Source: JBARDN01 sp963755705 (lineage in GTDB: Bacteria > Desulfobacterota > Binatia > Binatales > Binataceae). Taken from it: a stretch of DNA of 64,000 bases. A program made the position numbers and the translations under genes. Each line of letters opens with the position of its first letter. Positions within the stretch are counted from its first letter, which is position 1. The stretch is taken from assembly GCA_963755705.1 (NCBI GenBank), contig CAVWKW010000003.1, positions 248,001 to 312,000 of the forward strand, in the 5' to 3' direction. The notes beneath the pieces were generated by a model. That model searched no databases. It was not told the origin of the DNA and was given only the letters and a program-made list of their open reading frames with translations. This document shows positions 35,383-44,576 of this stretch, piece after piece.

Positions 35383-37809
35383 ATGGCGAATCAAAGGGGG
35401 ATGCGCCATGCCGACGGTCGCGAGCTTATTGCGCTCGAGCCGGCGGCATCAGAGCGCGCCGAGCTCGAACTTGCGCCGCGCGAGCAGACTGTCGCGTCGT
35501 TTGTGATGACGCGCGCGGCGCAGCGATCGTGGGAGATTGTTAATCGCTCGATCGCCGGACCGCGCGGCGCGATGTTCTGGATCGTCGGTCCCGCGGGCTC
35601 GGGCAAAACCCACTTCCTCAACTATGTACTCGCGCTCGAGAGCCGCGCGGCCACGCCCGCCGCCGAGCCGGGACGCCATCTGCTTTGCGGCTTCGAGCTG
35701 GCGGGACGGGTTATTGGCAGCGAGCTGGAAGCGTATCTGCTCGATACTCTTGCCGAGCAGATCGGCGCTGAACGCCAAAGCGCAGCACTATGGCGCGAGC
35801 TTGGCGGCGCGGACGCAGTCTCGCTGGCGATGGAACAAGCACGGCGCACGGGGTTGCGCGCGGTCACGATCGCGATCGATTTCAGCGCGTCGGATTCCGA
35901 GCCGGCCGCGGCCTACTTTCTCGCGCTTGCGAATCTCGCGCGCAGCTGCGCGATCGTGCGGCTGACCGTAATCGCCGCGGGGCGCTCTTCCGCGCCCGAC
36001 GGAGCGATCGCCCTTGCGGTGGCGCCAGCGAATCGTGACGAGCTGATGCGAGTCGCAATCGCGCGTGCACGCGTGGTTCATGAGGACGATGAATCGCGTG
36101 AGGCCGTTCAGGAATTGATTCACGAGCTCTATGCGGGCGTCGATCTGCTCGACTTTGATCCGCCCGCGATTTTTCCATTTCATCCGCTCACGGTGCGCAC
36201 ATTGGGCACGCTGGCGGAGCCTTCCGGAAACGTCGCTATCGCGGCGCGTTTGGCGCGGGAGGCGATCGCCAGTCAGCTCGAAAGTGGCGGCGCCGAGCCT
36301 AAGCGGCTGCTCTACTGCGCTGATCTAATGGATAACGCCGCGATCAAACGGCGCGTCGAGGAGCGCCTGGGGGACGCGGGCCGCGCTGCGCTTAAGACGG
36401 TCGAGAACGCGCTGACCGCGTTTCATGGAAACGAGCGGATCCTGGCGCGCGAAATCGGACACGCGGTTGCGGTCGAACATGCACTCGGCGGCACGAGGCC
36501 GATGCCGATTGCGGAACTTGAGGCGCGCGTGCCGATGCTTGCGGCCGGCGCTGGCGTATTGGCGGGAACGCTCGTTGAGATTGTCCGGTGCCTCGAGGAC
36601 CGCACGGCGGGCGTGATTCGCGCCGACGGGGCGGGAGAGATCATTTTCGATCCCGCCGGCGCGCTGGTGCCGGAAGCCGCGCGCTTCAACGCCGCGATTG
36701 CGCTCACCCGGCGCTTCGAACCGTCGCTCGAGCTTGCGCGCGATGCCGCGTCGGTCCGCATCGCGACCGAGTCGCTCGCTGAAGCGTTAGCCGGCTCAGT
36801 TGAGGCGGCCAGCCGCACGCGCGAAACACTCGTGGCCGCATTCGGCGAAGCGAACCTCGCGATTCCTGCCGAGCACACCGGCACTCTTGACGACTACACC
36901 GCATTGGCTGAAGGCGGAGTCGGGCGGATAATCGATATAGGCGCCGATCCGGCCCGGCGGGCAGCGGCGCTGCAGGTCGTTTCCGCATACGATTCGCTTG
37001 CGATCGCCGCCGAAGTTGTGCCGCGGATGCGCGCGATGCGCGAGTTCGTGGAAGCGACCGGGTTGCGTATTCCCGCCGAAGAGGATCCGGCGCGCGACCC
37101 GCGTATCACCGCACTCGAAACCGAATGCCATTTGCTGCTGGCGGAACTTGCGCCCCGGATGCTTGGCGGCGCGCCGCGCGGGTTCAACGCGCTCGAGGCG
37201 CGCTTCCAGAAATTCAAATGGACCTACGTCCAGCTCTACCAGGCCTTTCATAGCGCGTGGAAATCCGCGATGGAGCGCGATGCGCTTGTCGTCAACGACG
37301 CGCGCCGACTACTGGACGCACTCATGAAGCTCGACCTGATCGGCGCGCTCGGTCCCGCGCTCGGCCCGAGCTTTGCCCTGCGCGTCGCGACGCTCCAGCG
37401 CCGAGTTATCCAATGTGACCGTGCCGTACCCTCACATCTCGAGGTCACGCCACGATGCGCGGGATGCGCCTATCTGATGGGAGCCCCTTCGCCGCGCGCT
37501 GAGCTTGAGGATTTGGTCGAGCGGCTCGAACGCGCTCTGCGGTCCAAGCTCGCCGCGCTATCGCACAGTGCGATCGCGCGGTTGATTCGCGAGCACGACC
37601 GCGCGCATCGCCTCGATGGTCTGCTCAAGATGATTCAGGCTGCGCAAACCGACACGCTGGTCCGCGTACTCGACGACAAGCTCGCGCGCTACCTGGCGCG
37701 TTTGCTGGATGAAAACCTCGGCACCGGCGGCGAAGTCAAAGCGCAGGGTCCGACATCATCGTCGCCGGGAGCGGGACTGCGCGCCGCGCGGCGACACCAT
37801 CGCAACTGA
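35383..37809 (+). CDS. Large orphan P-loop ATPase, possibly DUF6079/PglY-like
   Basis: I do not recognise this 808-residue protein with certainty. The N-terminal domain has a clean Walker A, GPAGSGKTHFLN, at about residues 69-80, and an ATPase-like strand VTIAIDFSASD near residue 165. The middle is long and helical. Near residue 695 a CAGCAYLMG Cys pair follows the Phe/Lys/Trp-rich segment FQKFKWTYVQLYQAFHSAWK. The GSGKTHFL loop, helical body and C-terminal Cys pair recall DUF6079/PglY/BrxC-type ATPases of phage-defence loci, but no methylase, alkaline-phosphatase-domain protein or other partner lies nearby. The tail is low-complexity. A regulatory or DNA-associated ATPase is equally possible. 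Confidence 0.6.
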   Translation: MANQRGMRHADGRELIALEPAASERAELELAPREQTVASFVMTRAAQRSWEIVNRSIAGPRGAMFWIVGPAGSGKTHFLNYVLALESRAATPAAEPGRHLLCGFELAGRVIGSELEAYLLDTLAEQIGAERQSAALWRELGGADAVSLAMEQARRTGLRAVTIAIDFSASDSEPAAAYFLALANLARSCAIVRLTVIAAGRSSAPDGAIALAVAPANRDELMRVAIARARVVHEDDESREAVQELIHELYAGVDLLDFDPPAIFPFHPLTVRTLGTLAEPSGNVAIAARLAREAIASQLESGGAEPKRLLYCADLMDNAAIKRRVEERLGDAGRAALKTVENALTAFHGNERILAREIGHAVAVEHALGGTRPMPIAELEARVPMLAAGAGVLAGTLVEIVRCLEDRTAGVIRADGAGEIIFDPAGALVPEAARFNAAIALTRRFEPSLELARDAASVRIATESLAEALAGSVEAASRTRETLVAAFGEANLAIPAEHTGTLDDYTALAEGGVGRIIDIGADPARRAAALQVVSAYDSLAIAAEVVPRMRAMREFVEATGLRIPAEEDPARDPRITALETECHLLLAELAPRMLGGAPRGFNALEARFQKFKWTYVQLYQAFHSAWKSAMERDALVVNDARRLLDALMKLDLIGALGPALGPSFALRVATLQRRVIQCDRAVPSHLEVTPRCAGCAYLMGAPSPRAELEDLVERLERALRSKLAALSHSAIARLIREHDRAHRLDGLLKMIQAAQTDTLVRVLDDKLARYLARLLDENLGTGGEVKAQGPTSSSPGAGLRAARRHHRN

Positions 37810-37858
37810 AAACTGAACCAACAAAGATTCGGAAGATTTGGAAGACTGTGCGTGAAGC

Positions 37859-38104
37859 TCAGGATTGGATCGCCGTGTGCTTCTTCGGTTGCCCGGGCGG
37901 AAATGCGCTCGAGCGACGGGTGCGTGGCTTCACGCCGGTCCGGTCAAGCACCCTGAAGTACGCGTTGCGCACGATTTCCAGACCCCACAGCAGGCCCAGT
38001 CCAAACAGGACACCAACGCCGCGCCCGACTTCTTTCAGGTAATTGCCGGGCGGCAAACGCTCGTGGTCGAGCTTATTCTCGGACTGTTCCGGAGTGGTAT
38101 CCAT
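37859..38104 (-). CDS. Small single-pass membrane protein
   Basis: It has 81 residues with one hydrophobic helix in the middle (VGVLFGLGLLWGLEIV, about residues 30-45), an acidic N-terminus and a basic C-terminus. No family is recognised. It is convergent with the P-loop ATPase gene, 49 bases away. No strong Shine-Dalgarno is seen before its ATG, which limits confidence. Confidence 0.55.
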   Translation of the reverse strand: MDTTPEQSENKLDHERLPPGNYLKEVGRGVGVLFGLGLLWGLEIVRNAYFRVLDRTGVKPRTRRSSAFPPGQPKKHTAIQS

Positions 38105-38164
38105 TACGGTCTAGCCTAAGCGTCAAGTAGCCGTCGATCAACAGTTGCACTGCGTCGCCAGCGC

Positions 38165-38205
38165 AATAAAAACGGGCGCCGGAATTTTGATACCCCAGCG
38201 CCCGT
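38165..38205 (-). terminator. Intrinsic terminator of the secreted LamG-like gene
   Basis: An 11-bp stem (38172-38182 paired with 38195-38205, one G-T wobble) with a 12-base loop is followed on the minus strand by TTTTTATT. It lies about 20 bases after the gene ending at 38226. Confidence 0.85.
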
Positions 38206-38225
38206 GAGTTCCTCTAGCCGCGCGA

Positions 38226-39065
38226 TTAGTGCGCTGGAGGCGGCGGTGGCGGCAGCGGCGGAGGAGGCGGCGGGATAGCCGCGCCCGGCGAAGACTCCGC
38301 TGCGCTCGAACCAGCCGACCCTTCCGCGACCGGCAGCGTCAGCGTCACATTGTCGAACCGCGCCTGCGAATCGTCACTCGCCCACAACCCGATGCGCCCC
38401 TTGGCGATCTTGCTGTCGTCGAAATCATAGATCATCTTGTTGTCGTCGTAGCACATGAAATGTCCGCCCTGCGCAACGACTTTGATCTTGTACCAGGTGT
38501 CCTTATCGGTCGGCACCACCGTCTGCTTCAGCACGTCGAACTTTCCGCCGCTGATCCGCGAGAGCTGGAAGTAATCGCTCGGGCATCCGGCCGAGAGCAC
38601 GTAGAAGTTGTCCTTGTCAACGTAGCGGAAGATGATTCCGCCCGAACAGTCAAAGCGTCCACCTGCTGACTTGAATGACGCCTCAAGCGTGAAGTCTGAG
38701 TATTCGGTCGGATCCGAGAGTACCGTCATCGGATAGTACTGCAGCGCGCTCATCAGGGACTGCAGCATCCGGCCCGGAGGAAGCCCATAGGTGTTGGGCT
38801 GGCTCGGCGCGCTCGGGTCGGGAATAACCTGCCAGTCGCCCAGCACCGCGGTCCATCCCGCGGCGGATCCTCCCGCCTTGTCTTGATCGAAATTCCACGC
38901 CTTGACCTCTGGGGTCGCAGTCGCGGTCGGAGTAACGGTCGGCGTAGCTGTCGGTTCAACTTTCTTCTTTCCTCTCGACCACGCGGCCGGACTCGTGAGG
39001 GTCATCGTGAACGCAACTCCCGCCGCGACCACGACGGCGCTCCGCACCCAAGCTTTCCCTGTCAT
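38226..39065 (-). CDS. Secreted LamG/DUF1080-like beta-sandwich protein
   Basis: The 279-residue product has a signal-peptide-like N-terminus (VVVAAGVAFTMTLTSPAAW) and a low-complexity Thr/Pro linker TPTVTPTATATPEV. A jelly-roll domain follows: WNFDQDKAGGSAAGWTAVLG, then SDFTLEASFKSAGGRFDCSGGIIFRY, DKDNFYVL, KGRIGLWASDDSQARFDNV. This pattern is that of the DUF1080/LamG family of extracellular carbohydrate-binding folds. The C-terminus is a poly-proline run. ATG 39065 has GAGG 8 bases upstream; the frame opens at 39107. A clear intrinsic terminator follows. Confidence 0.8.
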   Translation of the reverse strand: MTGKAWVRSAVVVAAGVAFTMTLTSPAAWSRGKKKVEPTATPTVTPTATATPEVKAWNFDQDKAGGSAAGWTAVLGDWQVIPDPSAPSQPNTYGLPPGRMLQSLMSALQYYPMTVLSDPTEYSDFTLEASFKSAGGRFDCSGGIIFRYVDKDNFYVLSAGCPSDYFQLSRISGGKFDVLKQTVVPTDKDTWYKIKVVAQGGHFMCYDDNKMIYDFDDSKIAKGRIGLWASDDSQARFDNVTLTLPVAEGSAGSSAAESSPGAAIPPPPPPLPPPPPPAH

Positions 39066-39320
39066 CTTCAATCCTCTCTTCGCCCCTATGCTCGAAGGCG
39101 AATTCAATCCGTTTATCCAGTGGGGTAATCGGCGCGAGTTTCGCTAATGAACGGCGGTCCTGTCAAGAAAGAATTTAAAATACATAAACTTAATATGCAC
39201 TCGATTATTCGCAGGTGCGAATAGCGGAAGTACTATATTCGTTTTTCTTTCGCTCTCCGACGTCCCGGTTTCTCAATACTCATTTCGTCTCCAATCAGTA
39301 CCCAATTTACTTGACTGTAG
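39066..39320. promoter_or_regulatory. AT-rich divergent region upstream of the dcw cluster
   Basis: No gene is seen. The stretch 39160-39240 is the most AT-rich of the window and holds the near-perfect palindrome at 39206-39223. It separates the LamG-like gene from the mraZ promoter. Confidence 0.5.
39206..39223. promoter_or_regulatory. Palindromic operator candidate
   Basis: TATTCGCA-GG-TGCGAATA is a perfect 8-bp inverted repeat around two bases. It lies in the AT-rich region between two divergent genes, where a dimeric repressor could sit. The binding protein is unknown. Confidence 0.4.
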
Positions 39321-39355
39321 TGGTGTATAGTGGGAGATTGTGGAGCGTTTGGGAG
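39321..39355 (+). promoter_or_regulatory. MraZ box array overlapping the dcw promoter
   Basis: TGGTG, TGGGA, TGGAG and GGGAG begin at 39321, 39331, 39341 and 39351, an exact 10-base period with 5-base spacers. MraZ of E. coli is known to bind TGGGN direct repeats with 5-base spacers upstream of its own gene. TATAGT at 39326-39331 is a -10 candidate inside the array, so binding would repress the cluster (inference). Confidence 0.7.
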
Positions 39356-39362
39356 GAAGAGG

Positions 39363-39812
39363 GTGTTCAGCGGCCGCTTTGACCATGCGATCGACGAAAA
39401 GGGACGCGTCAGTATTCCGGCGCGATTCCGTGAAGTGCTCGCGCGCGAAGAGCACGATCGCCTGTTCATCACCAATAATTTCTACAACCGCGAACGATGC
39501 CTCGACGTTTATCCTCCGGTGGAATGGGAGCAGTTGCTGGCAAAAGTCGCGACGCACAATCGCTTCGATCCATCCATACAGAAATTCGAAACGTTTTACA
39601 TCGGCGGTGCGCACGAGGTTCCGGTGGATCGGCAGGGACGTATCCTGATTCCGACCCGGTTGCGCGAATTTGCCGGGCTCGCGCGCGAGGTCACGTTTTC
39701 CGCGCTGCGCGATCATTTTCAGTTGTGGGACAAGGCGGTGCTTGAGGGCGTGCTCCGTGCAAACGAAGCGGAGCTCCAGGATCCGGCTTTTTACGAGAAG
39801 CTCGGTTTGTAA
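39363..39812 (+). CDS. mraZ: Transcriptional regulator MraZ
   Basis: MraZ is a SpoVT-AbrB-type DNA-binding protein that controls the dcw cluster. The 149 residues contain the two repeats of the family. The first is FSGRFDHAIDEKGRVSIPARFRE at the N-terminus and the second is VPVDRQGRILIPTRLREFAGL near residue 85. The start is the GTG at 39363, preceded by GGGAGGAAGAGG. The frame opens at 39330, but the family begins M[FY].G. Its own operator-like repeats lie just upstream. Confidence 0.95.
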   Translation: MFSGRFDHAIDEKGRVSIPARFREVLAREEHDRLFITNNFYNRERCLDVYPPVEWEQLLAKVATHNRFDPSIQKFETFYIGGAHEVPVDRQGRILIPTRLREFAGLAREVTFSALRDHFQLWDKAVLEGVLRANEAELQDPAFYEKLGL

Positions 39813-39818
39813 GCGGCG

Positions 39819-40739
39819 ATGAGTTTGGCGGTGAAACACGACGACGGCGCGGCGGTCCGGAGGCATGTGCCGGTGATGGTGGCGGAGGTGCGCGACTTGG
39901 TTGCCGCGCACGGGCCGCGCGTCGTCGTTGATGTGACGCTCGGGATGGCGGGTCACGCCGAGGCGATCCTCGGCGCGACCGACGCGCGTATCGTCGGGAT
40001 CGATCGCGACGCTGACGCGTTAGCGGCCGCGAGCGAGCGGCTGGCGTCCTTCGGTGATCGGGTGCTCCTCCGCCAGGCTAATTTCGGCGATCTTGCGCGG
40101 GTGCTGGACGAGTGCGGATTCGAGCGAGTGGACGCGATCGTCGCCGACCTCGGGATGTCGAGCTTTGCGCTAGACGATCCGGAGCGCGGCTTCAGCTTCC
40201 GGCTCGACGGTCCGCTCGACATGAGGATGGATCGGACGCAGCGGCTGCGCGCGTATGACCTGGTGAACGAGGAGACCGAAACTGATCTCGCCAATATCAT
40301 TTTCAATTTTGGCGAAGAGCGCGCCTCGCGCAGAATCGCGCGTGCGATCATAGAGGAGCGCCGCCGACGCCCGCTTGAGACCACCGCCGAGCTGCGCGCG
40401 GTGGTCGAGCGCGCAATCGGGCCGCATCGCCGCAGCGGAGCGCATCCGGCGACGCGCACTTTTCAGGCGCTGCGGATCGCAGTCAACCGCGAGATGGAAA
40501 GCCTTGCCGCGTTGCTGGCCGACGCGCCGGGATTGCTTGCCGCGCGCGGCCGCATGGTCGTGCTGGCATACCATTCGCTGGAAGATCGCGCGGTCAAGGA
40601 GCGCTTTCGCGACCTCAAACGCTCGGACGATTATTCCGCGATCACCGGCAAAGTAATGAAACCGCAGCGCACCGAGATCGCGAGTAATCCGCGCGCGCGC
40701 AGCGCACGCCTGCGCTGTATCGAAAGGATCGCGCAATGA
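39819..40739 (+). CDS. rsmH: 16S rRNA (cytosine(1402)-N4)-methyltransferase
   Basis: RsmH (MraW) methylates C1402 of 16S rRNA. The N-terminal RHVPVMVAEV, the SAM loop VVDVTLGMAGHAEAIL, the block ADLGMSSFALDDPERGFSF, and the C-terminal LAYHSLEDRAVKERFRD are all present. The 306 residues are full length. It follows mraZ after 6 bases and overlaps ftsL by ATGA. Confidence 0.96.
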   Translation: MSLAVKHDDGAAVRRHVPVMVAEVRDLVAAHGPRVVVDVTLGMAGHAEAILGATDARIVGIDRDADALAAASERLASFGDRVLLRQANFGDLARVLDECGFERVDAIVADLGMSSFALDDPERGFSFRLDGPLDMRMDRTQRLRAYDLVNEETETDLANIIFNFGEERASRRIARAIIEERRRRPLETTAELRAVVERAIGPHRRSGAHPATRTFQALRIAVNREMESLAALLADAPGLLAARGRMVVLAYHSLEDRAVKERFRDLKRSDDYSAITGKVMKPQRTEIASNPRARSARLRCIERIAQ

Positions 40740-41023
40740 GCCGCCGTGTGCGCCCGGCAAATCCGCCGTCTCCGATCCTGGCGGGAATTCTGATGATCGC
40801 GGTCGCGGCTCTCGGTTTCACCACGCTGATGATCCGGCTCGAAGCTACGCGCGAGGGCTACCGGCTCTCCGCGTTGCGCGAAGATATCGCGGGGCTCGAA
40901 GATCAGAACCGCACGCTGCGGCTCAAGGCCGCTCAGCTTGGATCGCACGACCGGCTCCGCGCGCTCGCGCCGAAGTATCATCTGGCGCCGCCCGCCAACG
41001 GACAGGTGGTGATGCTGCCATGA
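40736..41023 (+). CDS. ftsL: Cell division protein FtsL
   Basis: This 95-residue bitopic protein has a basic cytoplasmic start, a transmembrane helix (about residues 14-33) and a periplasmic coiled coil with LREDIAGLEDQNRTLRLKAA. FtsL with FtsB and FtsQ recruits and activates the FtsWI synthase. Sequence identity in this family is low; position between rsmH and ftsI and the ATGA overlaps on both sides support the call. Confidence 0.88.
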   Translation: MSRRVRPANPPSPILAGILMIAVAALGFTTLMIRLEATREGYRLSALREDIAGLEDQNRTLRLKAAQLGSHDRLRALAPKYHLAPPANGQVVMLP

Positions 41024-43068
41024 ACGTATCGTTCAAACAGCGCCGCGCGCGCGTGGGATGGCTGACGCTGGCGCTGGCCTCGCTGTTCGTGCTTGCGGTG
41101 ATGCGCCTGGTGGTGCTGGTCGAGTTCGACGGACCGCGCCTGGTCTCGCTTGCGAACAGTGAGCATACCGGTGAGACGGAGCTTGCGGCAGTGCGCGGGC
41201 CGATTGTCGATCGCAATGGAGAGCCGCTCGCGCTTTCGGCCGAAACGCGCTCAGTCTACGCGCGTCCGCATCGCGTGCTCGACACCACGACTTTGCGCGA
41301 GCGCGCCAGGCTCGCCGCCGCCCTCGGCCTCAGCTCAAATGAGCTCGAAACCAGGCTCGCCAAGCCTTCTCCCTTCGTCTGGCTGGTGCGGCGCGTATCG
41401 GTGGACAAGGCGCAAGCGGCCGAGGCGCTCGGAATCGAAGGCGTCGGCGCGCTCAGCGAATACAAACGCTTTTACCCGGAGAGCAACCTGGCCGCGGCGG
41501 TGGTCGGGCTTGCGGGGATGGACGGCCAGGGGCTCTCCGGCCTTGAACTCGAATACAACAGAATGATTCGCGGAGAGCCGGTCGAACTGAGCTTCTACCA
41601 CGACGCGCTGGGGCATCCGATTTTCGACAGCCCGCTCGAACTCAAGACTCCAGAGCCGGGCGCGCAGCTCGAACTAACGATCGATTCGTCGATCCAGTCG
41701 CTCGCCGAGACCGAGCTCGCGGCCGAGGTGCAGCAAAGCGGCGCCAAGCGCGGCGCCGCGATCGTGCTCGATCCGTTTACCGGCGAAGTTATCGCGATGG
41801 CGAATATCGGCGCGGATCCGGCAAGCGTCCACGATCGTTTGCACAACACCGCAGTGCAGGACGCCTTCGAGCCCGGCTCGACGATGAAAGGAATTCTGGC
41901 TTCGGTCGCGCTGTCCGATGGAGCGATCACGCTCGACAAGCAGATCTACTGCGAGCAAGGCCACTGGACCATCGACCGCCGCACGATCCACGATGACAGC
42001 AAGCACGGCATGCTCGACCTCGCCGGAATTATCGAGGTTTCATCCAATATCGGCGCTGCGAAAATCGCGCTCGGGCTCGGCGCGGAGCGCTACTACCAGG
42101 GCATGCGTGCATTCGGAATAGGCCTGCGCACCGGGATCGATCTTCCAGCCGAGGCGAGCGGCATGGTGATGAATCCCTCGACGTGGAAGGAAATCGATCT
42201 CGCAAATCATGGCTTCGGACAGGGCATTTCGGTGACTCCGATCGAGCTCGCAACCGCGTACGCGGCGATCGCCAACGGCGGATTGATCGTGCGGCCCTAC
42301 GTGGTGAAGACCGCATACGACGCGCAGGGCAATGTGATTTTGCGCCATACGCCGCAGGTGATGCGGCGCGTGATCTCGCCCGAGGTCGCGCATACGATGA
42401 ATCTCCTTCTGCGCAACGTCGTGAACGGTCCCAATGGCACCGCGCATCGTGCCAAGGTTGACGGCTTTATCGTCGCGGGCAAGACCGGCACCGCGCAGAT
42501 GGTGAATCCGGCGGGCGGCTACTATCAGAATCGGCACGTATGCTCGTTCGTCGGGTTTCTGCCCGCCGACGATCCGCGGCTGCTGATCCTCGTGGTGCTG
42601 TACGATGTCGGCCACGGCCACTTTGGCGGACTCTACGCGGCGCCGGCTTTCAGCGAGATCGCATCCGGCGCGGTGCGCGATCTGAATATCACAGCGCCCG
42701 GCGGCAACTACGATGTAGCCGGGATGATCCCCATGCCGGCGGCCGGAAAGAGCGATTCGCGCCTGGCCGATGCTTCAGCCCCCGACGCCGGCGATGAGAT
42801 TCCCGCGCTGACAGGAGCCGGCTCTCCGACGACTCCGAATTTCTCCGGGATGAGCCTGCGCCGCGCGCTGATGGTCGCGCGCAAAATCGGCGTGACACTC
42901 GAAGTACGGGGCAGCGGTTATGTCGTCGCGCAGGATCCCGCGCCGAGCGCTCCGCTCAGCCATGCGGGAATCAAGCTGACGCTCGCGCCGATCCAGCCGG
43001 ACAAGATTGCGGCCGCAGAAAGCGGCGTCATCCGCACCAGCGCGGCCGCGCCGGGGGGCGGGATGTGA
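41020..43068 (+). CDS. ftsI: Peptidoglycan D,D-transpeptidase FtsI (PBP3) with PASTA domain
   Basis: The 682-residue class B penicillin-binding protein crosslinks septal peptidoglycan. An N-terminal membrane anchor (about residues 16-32) is followed by the pedestal domain and the transpeptidase. The active-site serine is S287 in STMK, with SSN at 341-343 and KTGT at 488-491. A C-terminal PASTA repeat (about residues 605-665, MSLRRALMVARKIGV) is more typical of Firmicutes and deltaproteobacterial relatives than of E. coli. It overlaps ftsL and murE by 4 bases each. Confidence 0.95.
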   Translation: MNVSFKQRRARVGWLTLALASLFVLAVMRLVVLVEFDGPRLVSLANSEHTGETELAAVRGPIVDRNGEPLALSAETRSVYARPHRVLDTTTLRERARLAAALGLSSNELETRLAKPSPFVWLVRRVSVDKAQAAEALGIEGVGALSEYKRFYPESNLAAAVVGLAGMDGQGLSGLELEYNRMIRGEPVELSFYHDALGHPIFDSPLELKTPEPGAQLELTIDSSIQSLAETELAAEVQQSGAKRGAAIVLDPFTGEVIAMANIGADPASVHDRLHNTAVQDAFEPGSTMKGILASVALSDGAITLDKQIYCEQGHWTIDRRTIHDDSKHGMLDLAGIIEVSSNIGAAKIALGLGAERYYQGMRAFGIGLRTGIDLPAEASGMVMNPSTWKEIDLANHGFGQGISVTPIELATAYAAIANGGLIVRPYVVKTAYDAQGNVILRHTPQVMRRVISPEVAHTMNLLLRNVVNGPNGTAHRAKVDGFIVAGKTGTAQMVNPAGGYYQNRHVCSFVGFLPADDPRLLILVVLYDVGHGHFGGLYAAPAFSEIASGAVRDLNITAPGGNYDVAGMIPMPAAGKSDSRLADASAPDAGDEIPALTGAGSPTTPNFSGMSLRRALMVARKIGVTLEVRGSGYVVAQDPAPSAPLSHAGIKLTLAPIQPDKIAAAESGVIRTSAAAPGGGM

Positions 43069-44570
43069 GGCTTGACGAGCTACTCGAGGGACTCGATGGA
43101 CGGATTGAGGGCGATGGGGCGGTGGAAATTTCGGGACTCAGTTATGACTCGCGCGCAGTGGCTGCCGGCCATCTGTTTTTCTCCCTGGCGCGCGACCCGA
43201 AACGCCGCCGCGCGAACGTAAATGACGCATTAAACCGCGGGGCACGGGCGATTGTGGTGGGTGGTGGAGGTGAGGACGCCCGTCCCGCGGTGACCGTTGT
43301 CGAGAGCGCGCGGCCGCGCCTGCTGATGGGCGCGGCCGCGTCGCGGTTTTTCGGCGCACCGAGCGAGCGCCTCGATTTAATCGGGATCACCGGCACCAGC
43401 GGCAAGACCACGACGACCTATCTGCTCGCGTCGATCCTGGAAGCCGCGGGGCACTCGGCGGGGATCATCGGCACCGTCGGAGTCTTTGTCCGCCAGAACA
43501 AAATCTACAGCGGACTTACCACGCCCGAGTCGATCGATATCGAGTCCGCGCTCGCGCGAATGGAGCGCGAGGGCGTGCGCCACGTCGCCGCGGAAGTCTC
43601 TTCGATGGGGATCGCCGAGGGGCGCGTGGACGCGCTCAACTTTCGCGCCGCGGTTTTCACCAACCTGGGCCGCGACCATCTTGATGATCACGGCACGATG
43701 GAAAACTACTTCGCCGCCAAGCTGCGCCTGTTCACCGAGATTCTCCCGCGCAGCAATCGCGGCGATATTTTTGCCGTAGCGCGCGGCGATGATCCATATG
43801 GACGGCGGGTGCTCGCCGCCGCGCCGACGCGGAAAATCAGCTTCGGACTCGCTTCAGGATTCGACGTTTATCCACAGGGCTACTCAGCCAGCGCGGACGG
43901 AATTCGTGCAACAATCCTTGCGCTCGGAAAAAAAATCGAGTTTACTTCGCCGCTCGTCGGCGAGTTCAACCTGATCAATATTCTTGGGGCTTCCGCCGTG
44001 TCGGTGGCCCTGGGCATCGAACCTGAGGCGGTGGCGGAAGGTGTGCGGCGATGCCCAGGGGCCCCCGGCAGGATGGAGGCGGTGCCCGCGCGTGCGGGAG
44101 TGCTGGTGCTGGTGGACTACGCGCACAAGCCCGACGCGCTCGAAGCGGTGCTCAGCGCCGCGCGTAAATTCACCCGCGGTCGCGTGATTTGCGTATTCGG
44201 ATGCGGCGGCGATCGCGACCGCGGCAAACGCCCAATCATGGGCGGTCTCGCCGCGCGCCTGGCCGATCTTCCGATTATCACCTCGGATAATCCGCGCAGC
44301 GAAAATCCGAGCGCGATCATCGCCGAGATCGAAATCGGCCTCCGCTCAGCGCTAATAGAACCGGGGGTGTGTGCGAAGGATTATCGCGTCGAGCCCGACC
44401 GCGGCGCCGCTATCGCCCTGGCACTCGGTATCTCTGAGCCCGGCGACACGGTGATCGTCGCGGGCAAGGGTCACGAGAATTATCAGTTGGTTGGCGATCG
44501 CGTACTCGCATTCGACGATCGTATTGTAATCGGCGAAATTGCACGGGAGCATGGCTACCGGACAAATTGA
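43065..44570 (+). CDS. murE: UDP-MurNAc-tripeptide synthetase (meso-DAP type)
   Basis: MurE adds the third amino acid to the UDP-MurNAc dipeptide. The ATP loop GITGTSGKTTTTYLL is near residue 107, the Mur ligase block HVAAEVSSMGIAEGRVD follows, and the C-terminal SDNPRSENP holds the DNPR motif that selects meso-diaminopimelate. The product has 501 residues, starting at a GTG overlapping the ftsI stop. There is no MurF domain, and the next gene is mraY, so murF is absent from this cluster. Confidence 0.95.
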   Translation: MRLDELLEGLDGRIEGDGAVEISGLSYDSRAVAAGHLFFSLARDPKRRRANVNDALNRGARAIVVGGGGEDARPAVTVVESARPRLLMGAAASRFFGAPSERLDLIGITGTSGKTTTTYLLASILEAAGHSAGIIGTVGVFVRQNKIYSGLTTPESIDIESALARMEREGVRHVAAEVSSMGIAEGRVDALNFRAAVFTNLGRDHLDDHGTMENYFAAKLRLFTEILPRSNRGDIFAVARGDDPYGRRVLAAAPTRKISFGLASGFDVYPQGYSASADGIRATILALGKKIEFTSPLVGEFNLINILGASAVSVALGIEPEAVAEGVRRCPGAPGRMEAVPARAGVLVLVDYAHKPDALEAVLSAARKFTRGRVICVFGCGGDRDRGKRPIMGGLAARLADLPIITSDNPRSENPSAIIAEIEIGLRSALIEPGVCAKDYRVEPDRGAAIALALGISEPGDTVIVAGKGHENYQLVGDRVLAFDDRIVIGEIAREHGYRTN

Positions 44571-44576
44571 GACGCG

